Part shown: piece after piece, positions 20,437-34,026 of the stretch
Position numbering within the stretch: position 1 is the first letter of the stretch
Layout: each line of letters begins with the position of its first letter
Origin: Calonectria ilicicola
Taxonomy: Eukaryota > Ascomycota > Sordariomycetes > Hypocreales > Nectriaceae
Length of the DNA stretch: 64,000 bases
Assembly: GCA_020809705.1 (NCBI GenBank)
Contig: CP085833.1
Coordinates: 4,898,001 to 4,962,000 of the forward strand
Direction: 5' to 3'
The notes under the pieces: model-generated
What the model was told of the DNA's origin: nothing
The model's input: only the letters and a program-made list of their open reading frames with translations
Database searches by the model: none
Translations under genes and position numbers: made by a program

Positions 20437-23400
20437 GACGAATAATTGACGTCAAATGCAAGTTGCTCATTAGAATGCAAGACACCATAATTCTGGTCTT
20501 CGCCATGTTTATATACTTCACATCGAGCATTCGTTTGCAATCTTCGCTATCTTGTAGCGTGATCCTATTCCAAAATTCTGCGAATACCATCCCATGATCG
20601 CCAAGACGGAATTCCGTTGATACCCACATCTCCGTGCCATATACCCGTTGCTCCATAGCTGGGCGTGTGTGATCAAATAGTTACTTGGACCTAAACCGGT
20701 ATGCATCGAGGGTTGGTTTGTAAGAACCATGTTCTCATGTTTCGAAGTCCAAGAGCCTCACCTCCACTGCCAGTCAGTTGTCCTATCGGCATGAGGATTT
20801 CCGCTAGAACGAGGTCCACAGCTTTGTTGCCCGCCGTTAGCTTCCCGTTCATACCCACAGGTCCACCCCTAAAAAGACCCTCCCTATTGTAACCACACAC
20901 GCAAGGCTGATGGTCCCATGGCTTCTCGGAAGCATATCCGATGGACCATCTACTCAGCAGGCTTGTTTTCGTATACCACAGGTAACATAGTCGCACTATT
21001 GTTTACTATAACTCCATACGCGTAAGCGCAAAATTAGCTTGGTCCATGATCGACATCGTCATTACAATTACGTTGAAAGGTAAAATCGATCAACAATCAA
21101 CTAGAAGGATAGTCATGACCATGATGATCTTTTTATTGTGAAGTGAATTATGGTCCTTGACTAATATATTCTGATCTTCGATAGACCAAAGGTTGGGCAG
21201 AGGCTCTGCAAAGCTTCAAGATGATCGCACACCTCCAGAATTCCTACTTTTGGGAAGGTCATGTGATAGATTTCTCCAATGAGCTTAGTAGTGAATATGC
21301 TTTTTCATTTCTCCATTTTTTTTATTTCAATACGTGGATCCCGGTGAAAGATCAGCGTCTTAGTATAGAGGCCGGGATTCCGGAGGCTCGGATCTCGGCA
21401 GGTTAAAGAATACCGACGAGCCGCACATAAATAGTCATGGTCTGATTATGTGGGACCATTCTCCTTCTGTTTTTCGGTGTTGGAGCTATGGTTGTGGGTG
21501 TAGAAGGAATCACTGGACGAAGGTGGGGATATTCATCACGCTTGATAATTGAAACCGAGAACGTCTCTCAGAAGCAAAATAAACATCTCTTGTGCCTTGG
21601 AAAAGACCGTGTATATCAACAAGGTGGCCCGGGTCGCGCTAGCATTGCGGATCACTTCTGGAAGAATGTGGGACATCAAGTCATGACGGCCCCAACTTTT
21701 GAGTAATCAAGCTAGGTATAGGCCTGCACATGAGATATCTGGGTATCCACGTGGCGTGATAATCTGTCAGTGGAGTGCGATAAGGGATTCAAAGTTGCTC
21801 AGCTGTGGAGGATTTACTGTCTGGGATCGTGCTTAGTTGCATCTAGGTTGGGCGCCGAACCCATGTCAGAGGCGGGAAGGAAAGCCTTGTCAAAGTTGCC
21901 TTGTCATTTGTCTTCAACATTAAGGTTCTACGCGATCCATGCTCGCCAGGAGATTCACACGATGTTGTATCGTGATGGACAAATCGCATCGCCATCGCAT
22001 TCTCGGTTCGGTCGGGCTGAACCAAAACTTTGTTTATTTGGCGAAATTAATACGTTTCAGTCGCAATACCTTCCCCATTGAATTTGCTCCAACCCGTTAG
22101 CTTGGAAGAGTTTTTATCCTGCTAGACGCGGATTCTACGAAATAGCCCAACTCGCCCATCTTGCATAGACATCGCCTTTGTCGTGCAAGATACAACCGTT
22201 AGGCTATGAAAATACTATGCACCTGCACAGGAGTGCATTGGAATTTCGTATTAGTTATTGTACGGGATCCTTTTGAGGTTTATTTGTTTGAGAGTTGCCA
22301 ATCAGAGGAAGCCTTGATAACGACTCTGTGAATGCGGACTTACCGGTATTGGCCCAACTCGAACTCTCTCCTCGATATTTGTTATGAAAAAATTATTATC
22401 ACCATTTAATTTCATTTTGCTAAGCAGTGTTATTCGGTCAAATGGACTCTCATAGACTATGCCTTGACAGAATTATGTGCAATCTCATGGCGTTAACGGA
22501 TCAGAGCATCGACTTTCATTTTATTAATTCTTATACATATTAGTTAACAAACACCTGCTGTTTTTATTTCATCGCCCGGGTTGTTAGTTGTCTCTATTCC
22601 ACATTCCGAACCAATACTAAGACCTTGAGTTGGGGGTATGTGAATTCAGAAGGCTGTGACGGTTACCTAGCAACTCCATTCCCGCTGGAATGCCTAAACC
22701 ATATGACAGATCTTCACACGGAGCTTATATACGTGAATCGAGATATTGATCGGCTTGATTGAGGGCATTCCCTCAATTGCAAATCATTTTTTGGACCGCC
22801 CAAGGCGCTTTTGGCTAAAAACTGTGGCGTATTTGCAAGCACCAGAATTCTGTTGGTGGCAACTCTCAAGTTATCAACCAACAGAAACTAATGGTCTAGA
22901 CCGTTGAACCTATGCATCTTTTAAACTTGAACAGGCCGTTCACAGAGGGCTGACTGCATTCTGTGCACCTCGACCAGTGCCAACTCAGCAGCTCCACACG
23001 GGCCGGTCTAGTGTCCCTGCTGAGCTAGCATTTAGCGCGCTCAGCAGCAACAAGAGCCAAAGAGTTACCGATTGTAATCACACACTGAACTGCACGATTA
23101 TTCTGTTAAACAAAGGGGGAAAATGCATATAGGTGCCAGGATGAACAAATACCAATCAAGATACAACAAGAATACCAAAAAGGGAAGAAACCAAGTAGTG
23201 CTCCCTGCATATTCGTTGGTGATGGACGACGGATTGCTGCATCCAAGCGCTTATGATCGTGTGATATCGTGCAGCCTTCTATCTTAGCGCTGTCTGCGCC
23301 TTCAAGGGAGCATGCAGTTCAGAGCGATGAGACATTTTTCAGGTGGTGCCCTGAGTGGCATCCATTCGCCACGTTCTTTCTAGTTTGTTGTTGGCCTTGA

Positions 23401-23665
23401 TCTAACAATATCCCTGCGTCAAGATCGTCGGTCTGTGGCAGGACTGGACCAATCGGCCAAGGCGCGGTGGTGCAGGTGTTCATTTGGTCTACCGTGTTCC
23501 ACAACCATAACTCCGACGCTAGAGTTTTCGTGACTCTGATCTAAGTCATGCGTGCCGTTCTTCCTCAGCAGCTGCAGTCAATTATATAAGACATGCTTGG
23601 GACACCGCAAAAATTTTGTTTGCTTAGCGCAGACGTTGTTTTTAAGAGCGACCGCAAATTGCGCG
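20437..23665. other. 3.2 kb without a recognisable gene
   Basis: This stretch lies between the divergently transcribed GMC and MFS genes. Minus-strand frames around 20518-20996 have no domain I recognise and no start/intron pattern joining them to a neighbour. I see no repeat family or transposon remnant. Confidence 0.4.
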
Positions 23666-25522
23666 ATGACTGTTGACGTTCCTGAGAAAGTGGAACCGGA
23701 CCAGCTCCCTGATGGGATGCAGGTAGATGAGAAGGTGACAGAGTCAAAGGATGTGGCAATACCGCAGGTTTCAAACCTCGTGTTACTTCTGATAACTGTC
23801 CTTCCGGTGATTTGCATCTCTTTCGATAATTCGGTAAGAATTGATCATCCCGAAAACGTTCGTTTCTAATTGTGTCCTGATAGATTACCGCTGTGGCAAT
23901 CCCGACAATTACAGATCAATTCCAAAAGGCAAATGATACGGGTTGGTACGCATCGGCGTATCTCCTTACAACTTGTGGTAAGCATGAGTCTCCAAATAGC
24001 ACAATATATGCGATTCTAATAAATCACACAGCATTCACGTTGCTCTATGGAAAGCTATATACACTCTATAGCATCAAGACTGTGTTTCTAGCGGCCATTG
24101 GTGTTTTCGAACTTGGATCGTTATTGTCTGGTGTGGCACCATCATCAACTGCATTCATCGTCGCTAGAGCCATCACGGGTCTTGGTTGTTCTGGAATTTT
24201 CCTTGGATCGATGGTTATTGTCACCCATTTGACAACCAAGGAAAAGGTACCTGTATTCCTCGGGTTGATCGGGGCAACTTATGGAATAGTCCCGATTGTC
24301 GCACCGGTGGTAAGTCAAGAAAACAGCATCGTCAGCAAATGCTAACGCAATTAGATTGGAGGTGCTTATTCGGATCATAGCACATGGCGCTTGTGCTATT
24401 ATACCAACCTTCCCTTGGGCTTGATTGCCGTTCTTTCTGTTTTCTTCCTAATGAAGCCGCCGACCAAGAACCATGATCAGCCAGTGTCCGCTTTGGAAAG
24501 CTTGAAACGCCTTGATCCTATGGGTACAGTAACCTTCATTGTGAGCATCATTTGCGTTCTTCTTGCGCTACAACAAGGTGGAGTAGTGTATGCATGGTCC
24601 AGCGGGCGAATAATTGGACTGTTCGTTGCCTTTGCTGTTCTGCTCGTAATCTTCATTTGCGTGCAAGCCTTTTTAATGGATAATGCAACTCGTAAGTCAA
24701 GAGCCTCCCCGCAAGATACTATTCTAACTTGCACAGTTCCACTTCGCATTGCGACACAAAGAACCATGGCGTCTGCTGGAGTATTCAGTTTCTTTCTTGG
24801 TGGGTCGTGGTATATCAACAGTTACTTTGTCGTGATTTGGGTAAGAAGACTACAATATTGGATCGCAGGGCTTGTTTGCTAACTTTCGGCAGTTTCAAGC
24901 AATCAAGAATGCAAGCGCAATTAAATCTGGAGTGTATTCATTGCCAATTATTTCTTCCATGGCCGCCGGCTTTGTGGTAGCTGGGGCTCTCACGACAAAG
25001 TTTGGCCACTATGCTCCTTTCTTCATTTGCAGCACTGTGGTTATGTCAACAGGAGCTGGTCTTATAATGATGTTTGATGAGAACACCTCTCCAGCAAAAT
25101 GGGTTATATTTCAGATCATTTACGGATTCGGAGTTGGGCTGGGCTCCCAACAACCGATTGTTGCGGCGCAAGTCGTTCTTCCACTCAAAGACGCTTCCAT
25201 AGGCATAGCCATGGCCTCGTTCATCCAGCTCCTAGGTGGCTCAGTTTTTGTGTCTGTGGCCCAAAGCCTATACATCAACAAACTCGTCGCAGATATTACG
25301 GCACTAGACATTCCTAATCTAGATGGCGAAATGATTATTAACACTGGAGCAACGGGTTTCAGGGACTTGGTGGATCCCGAATTTCTCCCCCAGGTTGTTG
25401 CAGCATACAATGGAGCCTTTGTCGAAACCTTTAAGCTTGCTCTAATCACTGGGAGTTTGAGTGTACTGGGTGCTTTATGCATTGAATGGAGGGTTATAGC
25501 GAGAGGAGCCCCAAGAGAGTGA
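23666..25522 (+). CDS. MFS multidrug/toxin-type efflux pump (DHA2, 14 TM)
   Basis: Six exons (23666..23833, 23884..23977, 24032..24309, 24355..24691, 24737..24840, 24893..25522) join in frame to 536 residues. The acidic N-terminal tail is followed by TM1, then AVAIPTITDQF, WYASAYLLTT and LLYGKLYTLYS, which are characteristic of fungal DHA2 pumps. GATYGIVPIVAPVIGGAY is the antiporter motif C region. About 14 hydrophobic helices fit the family. It should sit in the plasma or vacuolar membrane and export small molecules by proton antiport. No biosynthetic core gene is adjacent, so the substrate is unknown. Every intron has good signals and no lesion is seen. Confidence 0.85.
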
Positions 25523-27557
25523 TTCACGATGAAATAATTCAGGCTATCGAGCTAGAGGGCTTGACTCATAACCCGACAGCCCGACGAAAATATCCATAAT
25601 AGAAGTCATGTGCACAGGACACGACCAGCAAGTAGAGTAACTAGACGCAACGAAAGTTTTCGAGTATATTTATCAAACGGCCTTACTAATTTAAAGATTA
25701 ATCTTTGATTGGTCTACTAAAATCATCCGTTCTGCCTTTCGTGAAACACAGTCGTCGGCCCATCAAACCCGCTCGAGGCTACACTTGGCCCACTGGACAT
25801 TATAACCACTTGAAACGGTGAACAGGGATGCTACAGCCAAACATATATATATGAGAAACCCGAAATCCACTTCAACAATTAGGACAGGTGCCCACCCTGG
25901 CTTGATTGTGAGCAATAAATTTCCTAGTTGTGCAGTTGATGATTGGGCGACGCCAAAACGAATCCCCACCCGTAAAGTATGGTCAACCAAGACATTAGTT
26001 TCTACCTAACTAAGCCTACTCTGCCCAATATTAAATGGCTGAGAACGATGCCTCCTTCATATGTATCCAATTCATTTTAGAGATGAATGGCGAAAACCTT
26101 CCTCCAAGAAAACACGCTAGGATAATGCACCCAAGCGATATCACGGGCCGGCGCGCGATACGCGGTACCCGCGGAGGTTAGCCAGCCCCAACTGGAGCTG
26201 GACAATCGATATCACTAATTACCTGTATCCCGTTGGCGGATGACCGGATCAAAAAGACGGGCCCACCGTCCGTTTATCATTTCTCTTTGGCAGCTGGGGA
26301 ACATTGACAAATAGGCTTGTCAATTTTCCTTTAGCCTCATGCATCTCACGTTGGCGTCTGCTATAGTGTCGCTAGATCGGAACATCTCCCGTCATCCGCT
26401 AAAACCTGATGGTTGCATGAAACACGGCCATCCTCATAGACGCTACTCTCAACTGGCTTGCCTCTGACGCGTCAAGGTCATCTCGTCCCGGTTTTTCTTG
26501 CGCACAAGATGGTGAAATGGCATGACTGTACAATTTACATCCGGACATTGCGAAGTGATCTATCAACTGTGAATACAGGGTAGACCGTAGAGCACCCAAA
26601 GCAACAGCATCGTCCGCGTTGACCCCTTCTGAGGGAGATGGATGGTGGACCCTAGTGGCACGAGCCCATCTTCCCGTTTTAGCGCTGTATCTCAAACACA
26701 GACGAAAAGCCTTGACCTAGTTCTGCTAGTGACAAGCTCCCTTAGGGGCCACGAGGTCCCCAGTTATCCGTTCCCAGCCCCCATCCTGCCAGGACCGCCT
26801 GCTGCGTGACTGGCTTGGCTGGTTGTGCGTGCATACCATACACTAACTAACGCCAGTGGCGGTGTGGCCTGTGCTGGAATGCGGGCTGCCGAACCGACTT
26901 GGTTGACCAGTTCGTCCCTGCCAAGATTCTCTGGTGAGACAGTGACCACACACCGGGCTAAAGGGCACACAGGCTGGGACAAGTGTGAACTTGTTCTGTC
27001 CAAGTGGCCTGATTGTCATCACCAAGATGCAGACTAGACACGGTCACGTCGGATGGCTCAAATTACCTACCCTACATTCTACTTCATTCTACTTCAAAGA
27101 CGAAAAGTACATGCAGGCATGCATCATTCAAAATGGGGCGGAAAAGGAGCCACACGGAAATTCCATTTTTCTCGGGTCCGTCCGTTACACCGCATAAACT
27201 CATGGATGGCTTTAATCATACACCATGGCCCACAGATCGACAGTCGCCCTGTTCAGGGTCGTCCCATAACTAGCCCCTGCACAGGGCTTCTGTGGTTTTC
27301 GGTTTTGTGCGGCACAGCGTTCGTATACGCGGTTCGGGCACTTATCATTTTGCCAAGCAACGTTGCGTAAATTTATCCATGAGCAATACGAGCTCCCCAC
27401 ACGAAGCAACTCAATAATTAGCCAGGGTGATGAGTTAAAACGATGGACATGTCACCACCAGCCATTGCCGCTCTGGCGCATCAGATATATTGAGGGTAGC
27501 TCCGTTCGTTTGATCTCCGAAGCAGCACTTTCAGCACAAACACACCGAGCTCTCCCG
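25523..27557. other. 2 kb intergenic region
   Basis: No supportable gene. The middle part, about 26130-26190, is GC-rich and includes one CCGCGGA at 26169-26175, far from any start. Short frames on both strands show no domain. Confidence 0.4.
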
Positions 27558-28476
27558 ATGCGGCCTACTCTTGCTGTCCTTGCTGGCTTCGCTGCTTGTA
27601 GCGTGGCTCAGCCAACCAATGACCGACTCTTGGAGAGGGACAATAATGTGCGCTGCAGAAGTGAACCAACAGAGGACTTCTTGGAGGCATCGTATGCGCT
27701 GGAAAAACGAGATAATATAATCAGCCGCGACATCGTCGCAAACCAGACCAAACTCTCGCTTGACGCTTATTTCCACGTCGTTACGGCCACCGCAGACGAG
27801 ATCAATGATGATCAGCTTCAGCAACAAATCACGGTTCTCAACGAAAACTTTGCCCCCTATGACATTCAATTCACTCTCCGCGGCATTGACAAGACAATTA
27901 ATGCCACTTGGGCAAAGGACGAGTACAATTACGACATGATGCGAACGCTCCACAAGGGAGATTACAAGACTCTGAACCTCTACTTCATGTCAAGTCTTGG
28001 TGGAGGCCTCGGGGTATGTTGGCTCAAAAAAGCAAGTAATGTGAGATGACGCTCATAAAAATACTCCACAGGCATGCACATTCCCAATTAATAAGACCGT
28101 TTCGACATTTGAGCAATACGGCCGCGTCATGGACGGCTGCAAGCTAGACGCCCAAACCGTCCCAGGAGGCACAAGAACGGGCGCTAACCTAGGCAAGACT
28201 GCGACCCACGAAGTTGGCCATTGGTTTGGCCTCTACCATACCTTTTACGGCGGATGCACTTATGGAGACGGAATCGATGATACACCCGCACAGGGCGTCC
28301 CCGGCAGCGTTGAAGTCGGCTGCGAAAAGCCAATTGACAGCTGCCCCGACCAACCAGGTAATGATCCCATGTTTAATTACATGGACTACTCCGGGGATGC
28401 ATGCTACAGGGAGTTCACTCCCGGCCAGAAAGCCCGAATGTTTGAGAATTTCTACGCATTTCGCGCATATGTATGA
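27558..28476 (+). CDS. Secreted M43 zinc metalloprotease (MEP1/pappalysin-like)
   Basis: Two exons, 27558..28013 and 28072..28476, give 286 residues. The intron runs GTATGT to CCACAG. The upstream frame is open, but the ATG at 27558 opens a signal peptide (MRPTLAVLAGFAACSVAQP) and is the natural start. A short propeptide follows, then the catalytic domain with zinc motif HEVGHWFGLYH and Met-turn FNYMDY. Cysteines around GGCTYGDGIDDTPAQ and GDACYREF match family disulfides. It hydrolyses extracellular proteins. Related enzymes are common in plant- and animal-associated fungi. Confidence 0.9.
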
Positions 28477-28808
28477 GCGCCTGTGCTCACCGAAGTCTCA
28501 CTCTAAGCAAGACGGCTAGCATCTGGAATAAATTTGTTCTGCATTATTGGCTGGGAAACCGCGTCATCACAGGATGGGTTTAATTTACTTTCGTCCACAT
28601 TTTCATCTTCTCTACCAGTGTTTTCCTGGTATCGAGGGAAGCAAGAGCGTTGTAGTGATCAAATATTGTATGTATCATTGATATCTTAATTTACATGGCC
28701 ATCAAAAGTGCCAATTCAAATACGCTAGTCGTGTATGCCTAAGCTAAACCCTTTCCTTTCCCTCCCATGCTCCCATGCCTAATGAAACAAAAGAAATTGC
28801 GGAATGGT
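28477..28808. other. Convergent intergenic region
   Basis: 3' flanks of the metalloprotease and the acyl reductase. Nothing else is visible. Confidence 0.5.
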
Positions 28809-30268
28809 TCAAGATTTTATCGTCATTACCTCGTCTCCCACTAAAGTCTCCTCCGACTTGGCCTTTTTAGGCCGGGTCGGATTTGACGGGGCAAGGATGT
28901 AGTTAGCGAGTGATGCGGGAAGCCCATATCTCTTTTTCAGAGCTCGCTTCATCATCCCCAAGATCATTTCGCGACGCCCTGAGAACTTCTCAAAGCTAGT
29001 CATTTCTGTAGAGGGGAAAAGTGGCCAGCGCGATCGCTCTAGACCGTTCATAGTGTCCCAAACGCCCTCGGTCTTGAACTGTTCAAAAGAGAATGATGTA
29101 CCGAAAATGGTAAAGATTTTGGCAATTGGCCAGACTTTGTCGGATTTCCAGTGCTCATTGCACCAAGCCATCTTAGGGCGGATCCACCAAGACCGGCGCA
29201 TTTTGCAGGCACTTTGGAAAATATCCTCAGTGAAATGGCTGTTCTTGATGCCGGAAACAGCATGGACACAGCCACTGGATCCAAATGCCATGTGGACGAT
29301 TAATCGGTTCGCAACAATATCGGCGGGGATTTCGTCGATGGTTGCTTGAGATGGGATATTTAAGTGAGAAGGAAATTTAAGTGTCTTTGGTGGGTTCATA
29401 ATTGCGGCAGTAACGCAAGTGGTAACAGGACATGAGCCTGGGATTTCGAAAAATGGAGAAGGTTTGGACTCGGTCGGGCCGATGCAAGACGGTCGGAAAA
29501 TAAGGAGCTTCTCGTCAACTTGGGCTTCACTGAAAAGCTCCATGAGAAGTCGCTCAGTGAGATGCTTGGCGTAGCTATAAGGGAATGGGTGTCGGACGAA
29601 GGTGTACTCGGGTGTGTTGCCAAACTTGGTGAGGTCGGCAAGTTCTTGTGAGGCAGAGATGGATGAATCGGAGCGGATAGGGTTGACGTCTTCTTTGATG
29701 ACTGCATCTGATCCATGGACGCCTCCATCGGACGTCTCTCTGAGGAATGCGCCAGAATAGGCCGTTGACACGTAGACGAACTGTGCCAGCTTGGGGCACT
29801 CGAGAGCCAGCCTTGCTAATGCCATAGTAGGATGAATAATCTCATTTGCTACTTCTGCCAAATCCTTTTGCAGGTTTATGGTTGAAGCGGCATGGACGAA
29901 TAAGGATACATTATCCCGAATCATCTGTACCTTATCCACAGGGAGGCCACAGTCGGGCTTGGTAATGTCGCCGTCAAGGATAACTAGCTTTCCAGAGCTC
30001 TGAAGAGCTTCGAAAATGTCTGTAGGCAAGTTCTTGCGCCATAAGTTCCACAGGCGGCTAATTGCAACATGTTAGGGAGAATTGTATTGACGGGGAAGGG
30101 TAGCTCTCACGTTTCGCCGCCTCGTGCCAGAGCATACACACGAGCAATGGATGTATCTAAGACTAATCGGCTCAAGTGGACAGTGCCCAACATACCTGTC
30201 GAGCCTGTGAAGAACATATGGCGTCCTTCATAGAAGTCGTGCACTCTGTCAGCTAGCAAGCCGGCCAT
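28809..30268 (-). CDS. Acyl-CoA/thioester reductase-like enzyme (NAD_binding_4)
   Basis: Two exons, 30268..30111 and 30057..28809, give 468 residues. The intron starts GTGAGA and ends ATTAG. Exon 1 supplies the Rossmann motif FFTGSTGMLGTVHL, so the true start is the ATG at 30268. The extended-SDR catalytic Tyr-Lys pair is in YSYAKHLTE, and RPSCIGPT is the usual following block. The family reduces fatty acyl or carrier-bound acyl thioesters to aldehyde or alcohol with NAD(P)H. No adenylation or carrier domain is attached, so it resembles stand-alone fatty acyl reductases. A CCGCGGA element lies 169 bases upstream. The C-terminal 90 residues are less conserved and Lys-rich. Confidence 0.8.
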
Positions 30269-32089
30269 TGTGCTCCTGAGTGTTGGTTCGCGGTGGGACG
30301 TAGAAGTGTTGTTGGTTGGTTGGTGGGCTTAGAGCGTCTAGGCAAGCTATGTGGAAGCTTTGTGGAAGTTGGAACGACTTTTTGAACTAGGAGCCGGCTA
30401 GTTATGTACGCAATCGGTCAAATATGACATTGACAGCCGCGGATGAAAAAGAACGAGTGTCTGACATCCCCAGACCCAGGGTGATGGGAGCAATTATAGG
30501 GATCTGGGCGCGTCTCGCCATGAGTTCTCAAGGCACTCGTCGCCCTCGGCTTGTCAGAGTCGAGAGAGCGCTACGGGACGCCACGAAACACGCTAGATGG
30601 CGCTCCAGGCACGAGTACGAACCAAAGTGGCCGTGCGAGGCGAAAATCACTAAGCCACGAAACCAATTTGGTGATGTGCTCGGGCGTTTGAGAAAAATAA
30701 TGACCTGATCTAGTCCATCTAAGGCCCTGATCAGCTCGTAAGCCTGAGATAAATCTTGAAGGCATCCACAGTGACATGATATGGTGGGTGCCAGAGCTAC
30801 CCATGTACCTTGACTGCTTTGCTTCCCTTCCTTTTCGAACGTGGTAGCGTCGTAACCATGTGGATGTGAAGATCAAATTATTCAATGCTTCCGTAGACTA
30901 AGAGATTAATCCAACTCCACCCAGATCCATCCCAAGTATTGCTTTTGTGCCTCCTTGACTCAATTTACAACTCCAGCATCGACAGGAGCCAAGATGCTAT
31001 AGCCAACTAGGAATAATGCTCAAAAGGTACAGTACACTCAGACTCAAGCACCAGCTCCGCTCTTAGGTTTATCTTAATTCTGTAGTGAAATTGGGCCAAG
31101 CAATACTGCCCAAAGAAGGATAGAGGCAAAATTTATTCATTTTTCGTCTCCGCATGATCCCTCAAACGGGTTTAGGGCTCACCGGGGCCGAATTGGTGTT
31201 AGTTTGGTTGCGTTTCCAAACGGGACGGACTGTTGAGATAAATTGGGTTAGATTACTCGGTAGCGCGGCAATGATTCGAACGCTAGTACGGGTTGCAAAA
31301 AAAGCTCCGTTCCCCAAAGGGACGCGTAGTGCTCCCAGCTCAAAGCTATGTTTCCAAAAGGGGGTAAAATGATCTTCGCCGATCGATCAGTTCAGATCGG
31401 TCTACGGAACATACTGACGCTGAAAGCCTGAGGTTCTGGCGTTATGTTTCAGAAGGAAGCTATTCCCCCTGACAGCATGTCAATGACTCCTGCGTCGAAA
31501 GTCAAGCATTGCTGAAACAGGGGTCCGAGATGCGCACTTTGGATCCGCCGATGTCTCGACTCTTCCAGCGCTCCCCTTTACCTGAGCGATTGCGTTTGGG
31601 GGGTTCCTATTGCAGAGTAGCGGAATCCTGGCGCGGTCGGGGCCGCGATGGCGTTCATTGCTAGCGTCATCGAGACCTGACGGAAGATAACCATATGGCT
31701 GTGGATACGCGCAAAACTAAGTCATGAGCTCACTCGATTAGAATAGGGGACCCGATTTCCTGGGCTTGATTTCCAACTAACTCAAACTACGCCTTGAGCA
31801 GGAACTAATACCCGTGGTAGCACGGCACCATCAAGCCCAGTAATCTACTGATCTGTCCCGTCCGAAAATTTAGTTCGCGAGGCGACCGAAAATTCGTACC
31901 GTGCCGAGTATTCCGTTTCAGCTATAAACTAGTTGGAGTCTCGACTGGGGCTACTGTAAACGGACAATTCAACTGCAGACTACTCTAGGGTAGCGCGAGA
32001 TCGAGTTGAGTTTCTTCTAATGTGTAGTGCAATTGCAACATTTATTGCATTAAAAAAGCTTAACGGTATGAATTCTCGGTGTTAGAAAC
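30269..32089. other. 1.8 kb intergenic region
   Basis: No supportable gene. Three related 14-base elements of the form GTTyCCmAAmGGGr occur at 31212-31225, 31309-31322 and 31350-31363. The left end is the promoter of the acyl reductase. Confidence 0.4.
30437..30446. promoter_or_regulatory. CCGCGGATGA element upstream of the acyl reductase
   Basis: CCGCGGA core, 169 bases before the ATG at 30268. The same core recurs in the other promoters of this block. Confidence 0.45.
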
Positions 32090-33829
32090 TCAAGAAAGCT
32101 CAATATGTTGCGCTTTGGCCTCTTTATCAGATGCTTGACCAAGCCCAGAGTCCAAGTCTGTGCCATACGTTATAACGCCACTTCTTTTAGCTTTGCGTAG
32201 TCCCGATATTGGTCCGTCAAAAATCTTCGCGATCTCCTCTAAGTTGTACCCTCGAGTCTCGGGGTAGAAGAAGAAAACTACAAGTAGCCATTGGGCCAAA
32301 AGCGCGACAAACAGTAGATAGTACTTCCACCCAATATTTTCGAGGGCGATCGGATTAACCAGGTTGTTGAAGATGAGCGCAATGCTATTGCAAATAAACA
32401 CGATGCCCATGCCTTTCTGACGGGCATGGAATGGCAAAATCTCGACGGGATAACCTGCGACAAGTTAATTAGACACACGTGATGATACGCAACGAAGGCC
32501 ATACTTAGAGAGAGGGGTGTGATCCCCGCAGCGTATCCCAGTTGGAACAAGAAAATTAAAACCAAGACTGATGTCGCAAGGCCTTGATCTGATTGGTTTT
32601 GATCAAACAAGGCCGAACATGTAGTCTACGCAATGAATGCAACCAACATCGTGCCCACGGAGAAGAGCCAGAGGACTCTACGACCCACCCGGTCGACGAG
32701 AGACGCGCCACTGATGGCAACCACGCAATTAAAAATCTGCAAGATACCGTTGACCAGCGTCTGTCGCGTAGAGTCTTTGATCCCGATCGTATTGAGGATG
32801 AGAGTGAGGTAGTAACTGATTAATGCGTTTCCACACATCTGCGACATGAAAGCAGTGTAAACAACAAGCGCCAACCGCTTCTTATCAGAGGGAGTTTCCC
32901 AGATCTGGTTCATAAACATTCAGCTTGTGAAAACCTTGCATATCTTTTCTTCTTCCTCACGTACCTGAGTCCATTTTAACTTTGCATATTCCGAATTTGT
33001 CGCAAGGTATGAGTTTATTTGGCTGATCTCATACTCGACTAGAGGGCTGTCTTCATCTCCACCACCATGATATTTGACAAGAATGTTGCGAGCCTCTGCG
33101 ATACGACCTTTGTTAATTAGCCAGCGAGGCGATTCTGGCACCCAAAACAATGCGAAAAACTGAATAAAGGGGAAAGCAGCCTGTAGGAGGGATGGAATGC
33201 GCCATGTCCAGGTGGAATCGTTCATCCGATAAGTCCCAAACACAGTCCAGCTGGAAATGATGGCGCCGACAAAAAAGAAAGGCATGACTAGACTGCTGAG
33301 CTTTGATCGATGTGATGGGTATGCCACTTCAGTAACGAGCACAGGCCCACAGACCATGCACAACTCGATACCGATGCCAATCAGAAATCTCGACGCGACA
33401 AACATTCCTAGATTCTGCGAGGCGCCTTGGAGGGCAGACGCAAAGACGAGGATGAAGCAACCGGACTGAATTGTCTTTACGCGTCCATAACGATCGGAGA
33501 ACCAAACGACCGGTGCACCAAACACAATCTGATCACACATTAGCGACGCTACCTCGGCAAGGTGAAAAATACTGAACAGGTGCAACGTTCAAGACGGCAT
33601 TAGTGACGCCTAGCAACGAAGAGCTGGGGTGGTTGAAATATGTCGTCCATGTGTCCAAGGTTTGTAAACCATTCATCATGGATGTTTCGAAGCCCATGCT
33701 GGCTCCGCACATCAGTATAAAGAGGAGCCGAATATTGAGCGAGAGAATGTGTGGAGTTGTCCATTTGACGTTGGCGGGGAGGACATCAGCGAGAGCCGTG
33801 GCGACGCCGGGAGTATCTTTGGTGTTCAT
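32090..33829 (-). pseudogene. Sugar-type MFS transporter with two in-frame stops
   Basis: The start is the ATG at 33829. A 58-base intron (33586..33529, branch GCTAAT) joins TNAVLN to IVFGAPVVWFSDRYGR. Another intron near 32510-32457 restores YPVEILPFHARQKG. Family motifs are SDRYGRVKT, PESPRWL and YPETRGYNLEEI, as in fungal hexose/lactose permeases with 12 helices. The single reading frame carries TGA at 32920-32922 (between KICKVFTS and MFMNQIWETP) and TAG at 32626-32628 (between GTMLVAFIA and TTCSALFDQ). The second sits where relatives usually have Trp, and both are one G-to-A change from TGG. The gene should therefore be dead unless read through. It is divergent from CocE hydrolase 1. Confidence 0.8.
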
Positions 33830-34026
33830 AATGCAAAGTTCGAATTGACAATGAGACAATCGTGGTGCAATAATCAATAGGTATCACGATCGCCAGAAGC
33901 TGCATAGGTGATATAAATACAGCGAATGTGATTGGTATGTCTAGCCAGATACGGCATTTGACAAAGTCTGGGGAAGCTGGGGTAGCTGCGGGGAAATCTT
34001 GGGCCCTGCAAGGAGGCTGCATATTG

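Noticed and set aside
20518..20996. Minus-strand frames upstream of the GMC gene
   Set aside because: No domain, no consistent splice sites and no link to the GMC coding frame, which already has a good signal-peptide start.
26169..26177. CCGCGGAGG as a member of the shared promoter motif
   Set aside because: It is about 1.4 kb from the nearest start and lies in a GC-rich patch where such a core is easily found by chance.
33528..33587. Apparent third lesion in the sugar-type transporter
   Set aside because: A 58-base intron with branch GCTAAT and acceptor GATCAG joins the two frames in phase, so no frameshift is needed.
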